DNA from: Streptomyces flaveolus
GTDB lineage: Bacteria > Actinomycetota > Actinomycetes > Streptomycetales > Streptomycetaceae
Length of the DNA: 64,000 nt
Direction of reading: 5' to 3'
Assembly: GCF_000716535.1 (NCBI RefSeq)
Contig: NZ_JNWV01000008.1
Span: 62,001 to 126,000 of the forward strand
Each line of letters begins with the position of its first letter. Position 1 is the stretch's first letter. The position numbers and the translations under genes were made by a program. Below the pieces are notes generated by a model. It saw nothing but the letters and a program-made list of their open reading frames with translations, searched no databases and was not told the origin of the DNA. Positions 47,205-55,304 of this stretch are shown piece after piece.

Positions 47205-49628
47205 GTGCAGGACAACGCGACAGAGGTGACCGCGGCCGGTATCGCGCGGCTGGCCGGAGTGGGCCGGGCCGCCGTCAGCAACTGGCGCCGTCGGCACGCC
47301 GACTTCCCGAAGCCGGTGGGCGGCACCGAGACCAGCCCGTCCTTCGCGCTCGCCGAGGTGGAGGCCTGGCTGCGCAAGCAGGGCAAACTCGCCGAGGTGC
47401 CGCTGCGCGAACGCGTCTGGCAGCAACTCGCCGGGCACCCGGAAGGACCGCTGACGGCCCTGGTGCACACCGGCTGCGTACTGCTGCTGATCCACGAGCG
47501 GCCCACCGTCTGGCTCGACGCGAGCGCGGGCTCCGACGCCCGGCTGGCCGCGATCCTGTCCGGGGCACTGGATCAGGTGCTGATCCCGCGTCTCGGCGGG
47601 CCGGCGGGGTCGGCGGGGTCGGCCGGGCGCGGGGCTGGGGTGAAGCCGGCGTCTGAGGCCGGTGGTGTGAACCGGGGGCCGCGGGCCGGTGGTGTGAACC
47701 CGGGCGCTCGGGCCGCCGGTGTGAACAGCGGTCCCGGCTCTTCCGGTGTGAACGTCGGTGTCGATGCCGCCGGTGTGAACGCCGGTGCCGAGGCTGCCCG
47801 TGTGAACCCGGCTCTCCCGGCCCCCGCTGTGAACACCTCGCAGACGCCACCGCCCGTGAGCCCCCCGCCAACTATTCACACAGCAGAGGCCGTTCACACC
47901 ACCCAGGTCGCACCGGTCGCCCAGGCCCCGTCCACCCCGCAAGCGACCTCGGCCACCCGAGCCACGTCCACCCCGCAGGCCACCGCAGCCCCCCAAGCCA
48001 TCTCCGCCCTCCGCACCCCCACCGGCCCCCAACTCCTCCTCTCCGCCCCCCTCCTGCGCGGTGCCGCCGAACTGGCCGCCGAGACGGGGGCGCGGCAGGC
48101 GTTCGAGTTCCTGCTGGGCCGGCACCTGGACGCCAACCCCCGCCAGTACACGCTCACACCGGCCGAACTCGCCGGACTCATGGCCGACCTCGCCGGCCCG
48201 GCCCGCACCGTCCTGGACCCGGCCTGCGGCACCGGCGCCCTGCTGCGCGCCGTGGCCACCCGCCCCGACCAGGAGCTGTACGCCCAGGACAGCGCCCCCG
48301 AACTCGCCGCGATCAGCGCGCTGCGCCTCGCGCTGCACAGCCGGGCCACCGTCCGCGCCGCCGCCGGCGACACCCTGCGCGCCGACGCGCACCCCGGGCT
48401 GCGCGCCGACGTGGTCCTGTGCCACCCGCCGTTCAACGAGCGCAACTGGGGCCACGACGAACTCGCCTACGACCCCCGCTGGGAGTACGGCTTCCCGGCC
48501 CGCACCGAGTCCGAACTGGCCTGGGTGCAGCACGCGCTGGCCCGGCTGACCGACGGCGGCACCGCCGTGCTGCTCATGCCGCCGGCCGCCGCCTCCCGCC
48601 GTTCCGGGCGCCGGATCCGCGCCGATCTGCTGCGCCGGGGCGCGCTGCGGGCCGTGGTCGCGCTGCCGGTCGGGGCGGCACCGCCGTACAACATCCCGCT
48701 GCACCTGTGGGTGCTGCGCCGGCCCGACCGGACGCCGGCGACGCCCGAGGTGCTGCTCGTGGACACCGGGAGGTTCGCCGGGGAGGGGCGGGGCGGCCCG
48801 GACTGGGAGGCGGTACGGGAGGCCGTGACGGACGCCTGGGGTGCCTTCACGCGCGCGGGGCGGCTCGCGGAGCGGCCGGGGCTAGCCCGTTCCGTACCGG
48901 TCATCGACCTCCTGGACGACGACGTGGACCTGGCACCCGCCCGCCATCTGCCGCCGGTCGCGGTGGCCGACGGCGCCGAGCAGCTCACCCGGGTGCGCGA
49001 GCGCCTGGGCGCGACCCTGCGCCTGACCGCCGACCTCACCCCGCCCCCGGCCGACCCGTCGCCCGCCGCGCGCTGGCCGCTCACCACGATCGGTGAACTC
49101 GCGCGCGGGGGCGCGCTGGTGATGCGCACCGGCGGGAACGGCGGCCACGCGCGCGTGCCGGTGCTCACCGACCATGACGTCCTCGCCGGAACGGCGCCTT
49201 CGGGCACGCTTCCGGAGAGCGAGGAGGAGGCCGTCCTGACCGAGCCGGGCGATGTCGTCGTACCGGTGCTCGGCGGGGGGTCGGTGGCGCGCGTGATCGA
49301 CGAGGCGACCGGGGGCGCGGTCCTGGGGCGCAACCTCGTGCTGCTGCGCCCGGACCGGACGGCGCTCGAACCGTGGTTCCTCGCCGGGTTCCTGCGGGGT
49401 ACGGCCAACAACCGGCAGGCCAGCAGCTACGCCTCCACGGCGACCCGGCTGGACGTGCGCCGGCTGCACCTGCCCCGGCTCCCGCTGGAGGAACAGCGGC
49501 GCTACGGCGAGCGGTTCCGCGCGCTGGACGAGTTCGAGCGGGCGCTCAGGCAGGCGAGCCGGCTCGGGGAGCAGCTCGTGCGCGGGATGTACGACGGACT
49601 GACGGACGGCACGGTCGCACCCGACTGA
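47205..49628 (+). CDS. HTH / N6-adenine methyltransferase-like / HsdS-like fusion with altered motif IV
   Basis: A protein of 807 residues. Residues about 5-50 form a MerR-like HTH (AAGIARLAGVGRAAVSNWRRR). Residues about 146-217 are 9-residue repeats (GVNxGxxxA). Residues about 270-560 resemble the HsdM methyltransferase: motif I VLDPACGTGALL (D338), but motif IV reads VLCHPPFNERNWG with His407 where N/D/S precedes PP(F/Y). Residues about 620-800 resemble one HsdS recognition half (GDVVVPVLGGGSVARVID, then LHLPRLPLEEQRRYGERF). There is no HsdR nearby. GTG 47205 follows GGGGAG. The His substitution suggests lost or altered methylation. It could be a DNA-binding regulator derived from a type I modification enzyme. 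Confidence 0.8.
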   Translation: MQDNATEVTAAGIARLAGVGRAAVSNWRRRHADFPKPVGGTETSPSFALAEVEAWLRKQGKLAEVPLRERVWQQLAGHPEGPLTALVHTGCVLLLIHERPTVWLDASAGSDARLAAILSGALDQVLIPRLGGPAGSAGSAGRGAGVKPASEAGGVNRGPRAGGVNPGARAAGVNSGPGSSGVNVGVDAAGVNAGAEAARVNPALPAPAVNTSQTPPPVSPPPTIHTAEAVHTTQVAPVAQAPSTPQATSATRATSTPQATAAPQAISALRTPTGPQLLLSAPLLRGAAELAAETGARQAFEFLLGRHLDANPRQYTLTPAELAGLMADLAGPARTVLDPACGTGALLRAVATRPDQELYAQDSAPELAAISALRLALHSRATVRAAAGDTLRADAHPGLRADVVLCHPPFNERNWGHDELAYDPRWEYGFPARTESELAWVQHALARLTDGGTAVLLMPPAAASRRSGRRIRADLLRRGALRAVVALPVGAAPPYNIPLHLWVLRRPDRTPATPEVLLVDTGRFAGEGRGGPDWEAVREAVTDAWGAFTRAGRLAERPGLARSVPVIDLLDDDVDLAPARHLPPVAVADGAEQLTRVRERLGATLRLTADLTPPPADPSPAARWPLTTIGELARGGALVMRTGGNGGHARVPVLTDHDVLAGTAPSGTLPESEEEAVLTEPGDVVVPVLGGGSVARVIDEATGGAVLGRNLVLLRPDRTALEPWFLAGFLRGTANNRQASSYASTATRLDVRRLHLPRLPLEEQRRYGERFRALDEFERALRQASRLGEQLVRGMYDGLTDGTVAPD
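47638..47899 (+). repeat. 27-bp coding repeat array carrying TGTGAAC sites
   Basis: GTGTGAAC occurs at 47665, 47692, 47719, 47746, 47773 and 47800, CTGTGAAC at 47827, and a diverged GGGTGAAG at 47638, all exactly 27 bp apart. The codon before GTG-AAC changes (GGT, CGT, GCT) but always ends in T, a rare wobble base here. The array is followed by inverted copies ATTCACAC (47874-47881) and GTTCACAC (47892-47899), encoded with rare codons ATT, ACA, GCA and GTT. Confidence 0.9.
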
Positions 49629-49818
49629 ACCCGGCCCGGGCCGAACGGGTCCGGCCGAACCGCGTGAAGCGACCGAACCGTGTGAAGTGATCAGTGCGAC
49701 AACGGTTCGGTACAACCCGGGACCGGTTGTCCTTGTCGGCCTATACGCTCGGACTCCGACCGGGACACCGTCCCGTCGGCGTCCGTCCCCATCGGTCCCA
49801 CTCGGTCCAGGAGCAGTC

Positions 49819-50475
49819 ATGTACGGCCACGGCGCGGTGCCGCCTCCCCGTAGCGGGGGAAAGGTCATCTCCCTGCGCGTGATGTTCGCGGCGGCCGGGG
49901 CTCTCACGTGCGGACTGCTGTCGTGCCTGCCGTTGTTCCGGGTGGCCTTCGTGCGGGGCCGCGGGCTGGACTGGCTGACCGCCTGGCTGAGCCTGCCGCT
50001 GTCCATCACCGGGTTCGTGGTGGTCGGTGAACTGCCCGAGGAGGACTGGCGCAGCGACCTGGCGCTGAGCCTGCTCCTGCTGCTCGGCGTGGCGTCCGCG
50101 GTCTACTACCTGGTGGTGGACATCCGGCTGCACCAGGACCAGCGGTTCGCCGGGTTCGCCCACACGCACGCCCCCACCCACGCCCCGCCCGGACCCTACG
50201 GCTTCGGGCACGCGGCACCGCCGTACACGACGCCCGTACCGGCCCCGCAGCACCCCGTACCGCCCGCGCACCCCACGCCGGTACCCCAGCCGCACACCCG
50301 GATACCCGGGCCGTCCCACACCGGCACGGTACCCCCGGTGCCCGTGCCCCCGGCCGAGCCGCCCCAGCGTCCCGCGCCCGCCCGCATCGACCAAGTACGC
50401 GCCGAACTGGACGAGCTCAGCGACTATTTGCGCCGGCACGACGGACACGAGGGCCATGGCGAGGGCGGACGGTGA
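49819..50475 (+). CDS. Membrane protein coupled to a Ser/Thr kinase
   Basis: A protein of 218 residues. Three helices lie at about 20-42, 52-70 and 80-101 (LRVMFAAAGALTCGLLSCLPL, LTAWLSLPLSITGFVVVG, LALSLLLLLGVASAVYYLV). A Pro/His-rich cytoplasmic tail follows (about 115-190), ending in a short helix AELDELSDYLRR. The ATG at 49819 has CCAGGAG upstream. The stop shares bases with the kinase GTG (GTGA), so the two are translationally coupled. It may anchor, sense for, or be a substrate of the kinase (inference). Confidence 0.82.
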   Translation: MYGHGAVPPPRSGGKVISLRVMFAAAGALTCGLLSCLPLFRVAFVRGRGLDWLTAWLSLPLSITGFVVVGELPEEDWRSDLALSLLLLLGVASAVYYLVVDIRLHQDQRFAGFAHTHAPTHAPPGPYGFGHAAPPYTTPVPAPQHPVPPAHPTPVPQPHTRIPGPSHTGTVPPVPVPPAEPPQRPAPARIDQVRAELDELSDYLRRHDGHEGHGEGGR

Positions 50476-52004
50476 CCGTGACGACAGGACGCATGGTCGC
50501 CGACCGTTACGAACTGTCCACGCTGATCGGGCAGGGCGGCATGGGCCAGGTCTGGACGGCCTACGACCGCCGGCTCGACCGGCGCGTGGCGGTGAAGCTG
50601 CTGCGCCCGGACAAGGTGGCGGGCCAGGAGGCGGACGAGCTGCGCCGCCGGTTCGTGCGCGAGTGCCGGGTGACCGCGCAGGTGGACCACCCGGGCCTGG
50701 TGACCGTGCACGACGCGGGCAGCGAGGGCGAGGAGCTGTTCCTCGTCATGCAGTACGTCGACGGCGCCGACCTCTCCGACCACCTCGCCGAGCACGACCC
50801 GTACCCGTGGCAGTGGGCGGTCGCGGTGGCGGCGCAACTGTGCGCCGTGCTGAGCGCCGTGCACGCCGTGCCGATCGTGCACCGCGACCTCAAGCCGCGC
50901 AACGTGATGGTGAAACAGGACGGCGCGGTCACCGTCCTCGACCTGGGCGTGGCCTCGGTGATGGACACCGACACCACCCGCCTCACGCACACCGGCTCCC
51001 CGATCGGCTCGCCCGCCTACATGGCGCCGGAGCAGGCGATGGGCGGCGCGGTCGGCCCGTACACCGACCTGTACGCGCTCGGCGTGCTGATGCACGAACT
51101 GCTCAGCGGCGAGGTGCCGTTCGCCGGCTCCACGGCGCTGGGTGTGCTGCACCGGCACCTGTACGAGCCGCCGCTGCCCGTGCGCCGGATCCGCCCCGAG
51201 GTCCCCGAGGCGCTCGAAACCCTGGTGCTGCGGCTGCTCGCCAAGGACCCGCAGCACCGGCCCGCGTCCGCCCAGGAGGTGTACGAGGACCTGGCGCTGC
51301 TCCTGCCCCCGCGCGGGACGCCCACCGGGGCGCCCCTGGACCCCACGCGCCCCTTCCTGCGCCCGCACGCCCCCTGGCCGGACCGCGCGCGCACCCCCGC
51401 GCCCCAGCCCGCACCCGTCGCGCCGGCGCCGCCGGCCGAGAAGCCCGATGTCGCCGCCGCCGTGGACGAGGTCAAACGCCTGCTGGGCGAGGGCCGTATC
51501 ACGCAGGCCGTCGACATCCTCGGCGCGATCCTGCCGGCCGCCGCCGAGCAGCACGGCGAGCACTCCCCGGTCGTACGCACCCTGCGCAAGCAGTACGCGG
51601 CCACGCTCATGGACGACGGCCAGTACCGGCGCGCGCTGCCCGAACTGCGCCGGCTCGCCGACGAACGCGCGGCCGAGGCCGGCCAGGCCGACCCGCAGTC
51701 GCTGCGCTACCGCTACGAGGCCGCGCAGTGCCTGGAGCAACTGGGCGAACCGGCGGCGGCGCTCGCCGAGTACCGGGCGCTGCTGCCGTACTACGAGAAC
51801 CAGTACGTCTCCGGGGACCCGCAGCTCGCCCACGAGGTGCGCCGCCGCATCGGCCATCTGCTGCTCGCCCTCGGGGACCGGCCGGCCGCCCACGACACGC
51901 TCGCGCGGCTCGTCCTGGACGTCGAGCGGCTGCACGGCCCCGGCCATCCGCTGGCCGTGGAGGTCCGCCGCACCCTCCAGTGGCTGGGGCAGGTCCGCGG
52001 GTAG
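50472..52004 (+). CDS. PknB-type Ser/Thr protein kinase with TPR-like C-terminus
   Basis: A protein of 510 residues. Kinase domain (about 10-270): glycine loop IGQGGMGQVW, VAVKLL lysine, catalytic loop IVHRDLKPRNVMV, and APEQ. The Mg-binding DFG reads DLG (VLDLGVASV), a conservative change seen in other Hanks-type kinases. A Pro-rich linker (about 275-325) leads to a helical TPR-like region (about 330-505, EVKRLLGEGRITQAVDILG, then YEAAQCLEQLGEPAAALAEYRALL, shown in part as AAQCLEQLG). There is no transmembrane helix or PASTA domain, so it probably relies on the upstream membrane protein. Confidence 0.92.
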   Translation: MTVTTGRMVADRYELSTLIGQGGMGQVWTAYDRRLDRRVAVKLLRPDKVAGQEADELRRRFVRECRVTAQVDHPGLVTVHDAGSEGEELFLVMQYVDGADLSDHLAEHDPYPWQWAVAVAAQLCAVLSAVHAVPIVHRDLKPRNVMVKQDGAVTVLDLGVASVMDTDTTRLTHTGSPIGSPAYMAPEQAMGGAVGPYTDLYALGVLMHELLSGEVPFAGSTALGVLHRHLYEPPLPVRRIRPEVPEALETLVLRLLAKDPQHRPASAQEVYEDLALLLPPRGTPTGAPLDPTRPFLRPHAPWPDRARTPAPQPAPVAPAPPAEKPDVAAAVDEVKRLLGEGRITQAVDILGAILPAAAEQHGEHSPVVRTLRKQYAATLMDDGQYRRALPELRRLADERAAEAGQADPQSLRYRYEAAQCLEQLGEPAAALAEYRALLPYYENQYVSGDPQLAHEVRRRIGHLLLALGDRPAAHDTLARLVLDVERLHGPGHPLAVEVRRTLQWLGQVRG

Positions 52005-52161
52005 CAGCGCGGAGATTTTGCCCGGCCCTGAGAGAATCTTGTGCTCTCAGGGGGCTTGTGTTTCCCGGTGGCGGACCCGGCGCTCGATACGTTGCGCTTC
52101 GTTTTCGCCAGGCACGCACGCACGCGCGTGCGGCGCCGTACGACGATCAGGGGTGGGGTTC

Positions 52162-52989
52162 ATGGCCGGTCACCGGCAGTCGAAGAAGCGCAGGTATCTC
52201 ACCTGGGCGGTGACCGGTGCGGCCGTCGTCGCCGGGGCCGGGATCGCCGCGCAGACCTCCATGGCCGCCACCGCCTGGCCCGCCCAGAAGACCTTCACGG
52301 GCCGCGCGTTCGACACCTGCGCCGCGCCCTCGCTGTCGGCCATGAAGGCCTGGCACACCGGCTTCTACGGCGCCGCCGCCGTCTACGTGGGCGGCAGGAA
52401 CCGCGGCTGCGCCCAGCCCAACCTCACCGCCTCCTGGGTGAAGTCGGTCAACTCCCTGGGCTGGAAGCTCATCCCGATCTACGTCGGCGCCCAGCCGCCC
52501 TGCCAGACCGGTTCCAGCCCCGAGAAGCTGACCGCCACCACGGCCGCCTCCCTCGGCGCCACCGACGCGGCGGACGCCGTCGCCAAGGCCTCCGCGCTCG
52601 GCATGAAGGCCGGCAGCCCGGTCTACCTGGACATGGAGCCGTACGACGTCGGTGACAAGGCGTGCAACGACGCCGTGCTGACGTACGTGCGCTCCTTCAC
52701 GAAGACGCTGCGCGCCAAGACCTACCGGGGCGGCTACTACGGCTTCAGCAGCTCCAGCGCCAAGGCCGTCGCCACCGCGTCCGACAAGACGGACCTGCCG
52801 GGCAATCTCTGGTACGCGCTGTGGGACAAGCAGAACACGACGACCGCGGACTGGCCGTGGGGCGCGACCCGGTACACGGACCACAGCCGCGGCCACCAGT
52901 ACATGGTGAACAGCAAGGAGGCGCACGGCGGCGTCACGCTGACCGTCGACCGGGACGCCTGGGACGCGCCGGTGGCCATCGCCGGCTGA
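52162..52989 (+). CDS. Secreted DUF1906 (Rv2525c-like glycoside-hydrolase-fold) protein
   Basis: A protein of 275 residues. The leader has a twin-Arg-like KKRRYLTW followed by a hydrophobic core and an AxA-type site (SMAATA), so it is probably exported, perhaps by Tat. The mature domain has the DUF1906 landmarks GRAFDTCAAPSLSAM, FYGAAAVYVGG, KLIPIYVG and SPVYLDMEPYD, ending in VDRDAWDAP. The family has a TIM-barrel fold and is linked to cell-wall metabolism. ATG 52162 follows AGGGGTGGGG. Confidence 0.88.
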   Translation: MAGHRQSKKRRYLTWAVTGAAVVAGAGIAAQTSMAATAWPAQKTFTGRAFDTCAAPSLSAMKAWHTGFYGAAAVYVGGRNRGCAQPNLTASWVKSVNSLGWKLIPIYVGAQPPCQTGSSPEKLTATTAASLGATDAADAVAKASALGMKAGSPVYLDMEPYDVGDKACNDAVLTYVRSFTKTLRAKTYRGGYYGFSSSSAKAVATASDKTDLPGNLWYALWDKQNTTTADWPWGATRYTDHSRGHQYMVNSKEAHGGVTLTVDRDAWDAPVAIAG

Positions 52990-53147
52990 CCCGGCCGACC
53001 CCGAAGCGCCCTCCGGGAGCGGCGCGGCGGTGCCCGAAGCGCGCGCGAATCGTTGGTCGAATGGGTTGGCCGCAGCCTGCCCACTGCCTACCATCGATCA
53101 CCGCAAGACCTTGTGCACCGCCGCACAATCTCCCCTTGGAGGTTCAC

Positions 53148-53798
53148 TTGCACCGCCGCCGTCGCACCGCGCTCGTCCTCACCGCCGCGATCGCCGCCGC
53201 GGCACCCCTGCTGACCGCCTGCGGAAGCGACGCGCACCCGGGCGCCGCGGCCGTCGTCGGCGGGCAGCGGATCACCGTGGCCCAGCTCGAGAGCCGGGTC
53301 GACGAGGTCCGCCGGGCACAGCGGGCCGCGGTGCCGGACGAGACGCAGTACCAGCAGGTCGTCTCCTCCACCAGCACCCTCACCCGCGACACCCTGCACA
53401 ACATGGTGCTCGACCGGGTGCTGCACCGCGCCGCGCGGGACGCGGGCATCTCGGTCACCCGCAAGGAGATCCAGCAGATGCGCGGCGAGCTGGAGCGGCA
53501 GGCCGGCGGCGGCAAGGGACTGGAGACGGCCTGGCTGCAGAAGTACGGCATCGCCCCGGCCCGCCTCGACGACAACCTGCGCCTGCAACTGGAGGCCCAG
53601 AAGCTGGCCTCGCAGCTCGGCACCGACACGAGCCAGCCCGCCTTCTGGAAGGCCCTGTCCAAGGCCTCCGAGGAACTCCACGTCGACCTCAACCCGCGCT
53701 ACGGCTCCTGGGACGTCCAGAAGAGCAGCCGGGTGGACGCCGAGACGCCGTGGGTACGGGAGGTCACGACGGCGGGCGGGGAGCCGGTGACGGCGTAG
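53148..53798 (+). CDS. SurA N-terminal-like lipoprotein
   Basis: A protein of 216 residues starting with TTG at 53148, the only start that keeps the Arg-rich signal peptide (HRRRRTALVLTAAIAAAAPLLTAC) and matches TTGGAGG eight bases upstream. The lipobox is LTAC. The mature part has the SurA/trigger-factor-like N-domain: VVGGQRITVAQLESRVDEV, LHNMVLDRVLHRAARDAGISVT and a helical middle. The parvulin isomerase domain is absent. A chaperone role at the membrane is inferred. Confidence 0.85.
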   Translation: MHRRRRTALVLTAAIAAAAPLLTACGSDAHPGAAAVVGGQRITVAQLESRVDEVRRAQRAAVPDETQYQQVVSSTSTLTRDTLHNMVLDRVLHRAARDAGISVTRKEIQQMRGELERQAGGGKGLETAWLQKYGIAPARLDDNLRLQLEAQKLASQLGTDTSQPAFWKALSKASEELHVDLNPRYGSWDVQKSSRVDAETPWVREVTTAGGEPVTA

Positions 53799-53926
53799 GC
53801 GGGGCGTCGGGCGAGGAGGAGCGGGGCGCGGGCGGGGCGGCGGAGTCCGGTCATACGGTCACATGACCCCCTCGGGTCTGTGGACAACCCGATCCGGTCC
53901 CTCGGGCAGTGGGTTACGTTCGGATC

Positions 53927-54916
53927 GTGAACGAAACCAGCCCCGAAGCCCGTGGGGAAGCCGCCCCCGGCCGCATCGTCCTGCTCACCACCAGCCACCG
54001 CGTCGCCCCCGGTCTGCTGTCCTGGCCCGCGTGGCAGGCCCTGCGCACCGCCGACGCCGTGCTGTGCGCGGACGGCGCCCATCCGCAGCTCCCGTATCTG
54101 CGCGAGGCCGGGATAGCGGTGGCCGAGGCGTCCCCCACCGCCCAGGAGCTGGTCGACGCGTGTGCCGGAGGCCGGACGGCGGTGGTCGTGGCCACGGGCG
54201 AGGGGGAGCCCGCCCTCACCGACGGCCTCGCCCGGCTGGCCGGCTCCGGCCGGGTCGCCATGCCGGAGCTGGAACTGCTCCCCGCCTCCTACGACCTGCC
54301 CGGCGCCCGCCTGCTGGACCTCGTGCAGGTCATGGACCGCATCCGCGCCGAGTGCCCGTGGTCCTCCCGGCAGACCCACGAGGGCCTGGCGAAGTACGGC
54401 ATCGAGGAGGCGTACGAACTGGTCGAGGCGATCGAGGCCGGCGACCGCACGGAGCTGCGCGAAGAGCTGGGCGACGTCCTCCTCCAGGTCGTCTTCCACT
54501 CCCGCATCGCCGAGGAGGACCCGGACGCGCCGTTCTCCATCGACGACGTCGCCGGCGGCATCGTCGCCAAGCTCATCCACCGGCACCCGCACGTCTTCGG
54601 CGACGAGGAGGCCGAGACCCCGGAGGACGTCAAGGAGCACTGGCTGCGCACCAAGGCCGAGGAGAAGCAGCGCACCTCGGTCACGGACGGCGTCCCGCTG
54701 GGCCAGCCCGGCCTGGCCCTCGCCGCCAAGCTCGCCTCCCGCACCCGCACGGCGGACCTGGACGTCCCCCTGCCGCAGGGGGACGGCATCGGCTACGAGC
54801 TGCTGGCGCTGGCGGTCCGCGCCGAGGCGGCGGGCGTCGACCCCGAGGCGGCACTGCGGGCGGCGGCCCGGGCGTACCGGGACGCGATACGGGCTGCCGA
54901 GGGCCTGTCCGCCTAG
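53927..54916 (+). CDS. mazG: MazG nucleoside triphosphate pyrophosphohydrolase
   Basis: A protein of 329 residues. An N-terminal extension of about 110 residues resembles the tetrapyrrole-methylase-like domain seen in long MazG proteins (IVLLTTSHRVAPGLLSWPAW). The MazG core (about 120-240) has the metal-binding helices GIEEAYELVEAIEAGD and ELREELGDVLLQVVFHSRIAEE and the KLIHRHPHVFGDEE signature. It hydrolyses noncanonical or excess NTPs. GTG 53927 may be leaderless: TACGTT lies 7-12 bases upstream. GTG 53909 is also in frame. Its last codons are duplicated downstream. Confidence 0.93.
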   Translation: MNETSPEARGEAAPGRIVLLTTSHRVAPGLLSWPAWQALRTADAVLCADGAHPQLPYLREAGIAVAEASPTAQELVDACAGGRTAVVVATGEGEPALTDGLARLAGSGRVAMPELELLPASYDLPGARLLDLVQVMDRIRAECPWSSRQTHEGLAKYGIEEAYELVEAIEAGDRTELREELGDVLLQVVFHSRIAEEDPDAPFSIDDVAGGIVAKLIHRHPHVFGDEEAETPEDVKEHWLRTKAEEKQRTSVTDGVPLGQPGLALAAKLASRTRTADLDVPLPQGDGIGYELLALAVRAEAAGVDPEAALRAAARAYRDAIRAAEGLSA

Positions 54917-55173
54917 CGCCGTTCGGGGTTCCGGCCGCCTGTTCGGTCCGCTTCTCCGCTGCCGGGGCACGGCCCCGCAGGGCAGCCCGCGCGGGGCGGC
55001 CCCCGCGATCCCGCGGCGGCACTGCGGGTGGCGGCGCGGGCGTACCGGGACGCGATACGGGCTGCCGAGGGCCTGTCCGCTTAGCGCCGTCGTCCGAGGG
55101 CCGCCTCGGGGTTCCGGCCACCTGTTCGGTCCGCTTCCCCGCTGCCGGGGCACGGCCCCGCAGGGCAGCCCCG
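54848..55173 (+). repeat. Tandem partial duplication of the mazG 3' end
   Basis: 54848-54989 (the last 23 codons of mazG plus downstream DNA) is repeated at 55016-55173, offset by 168 bp at the start. The copy keeps the coding-like run from GCGGCACTGCGGG to CTGTCCGC and a TAG stop, then has a 16-bp insertion. It is followed by a run of CCCGCAGCC units (about 55198-55240). This explains the otherwise empty gap 54917-55304. The second copy has no start and is a gene remnant. Confidence 0.9.
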
Positions 55174-55205
55174 GCAGGGTGGCCTCCCGGCCTCCCGGCC
55201 CCGCA

Positions 55206-55237
<32 letters not shown>

Positions 55238-55304
55238 AGCGCCCCCCCCGGGGGCCGCCCCCACCGCGTCCGGCACTCCTCGGCGAGCCGGATACGGTCG
55301 AGGA

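Noticed and set aside
47638..47899. CRISPR-like regular repeats
   Set aside because: The 27-bp period is in-frame coding with only 8-base conserved cores, no 25-40 bp repeats with unique spacers, and no cas genes.
55016..55085. A second small gene after mazG
   Set aside because: It is a duplicated copy of the mazG 3' end without start codon or ribosome-binding site.
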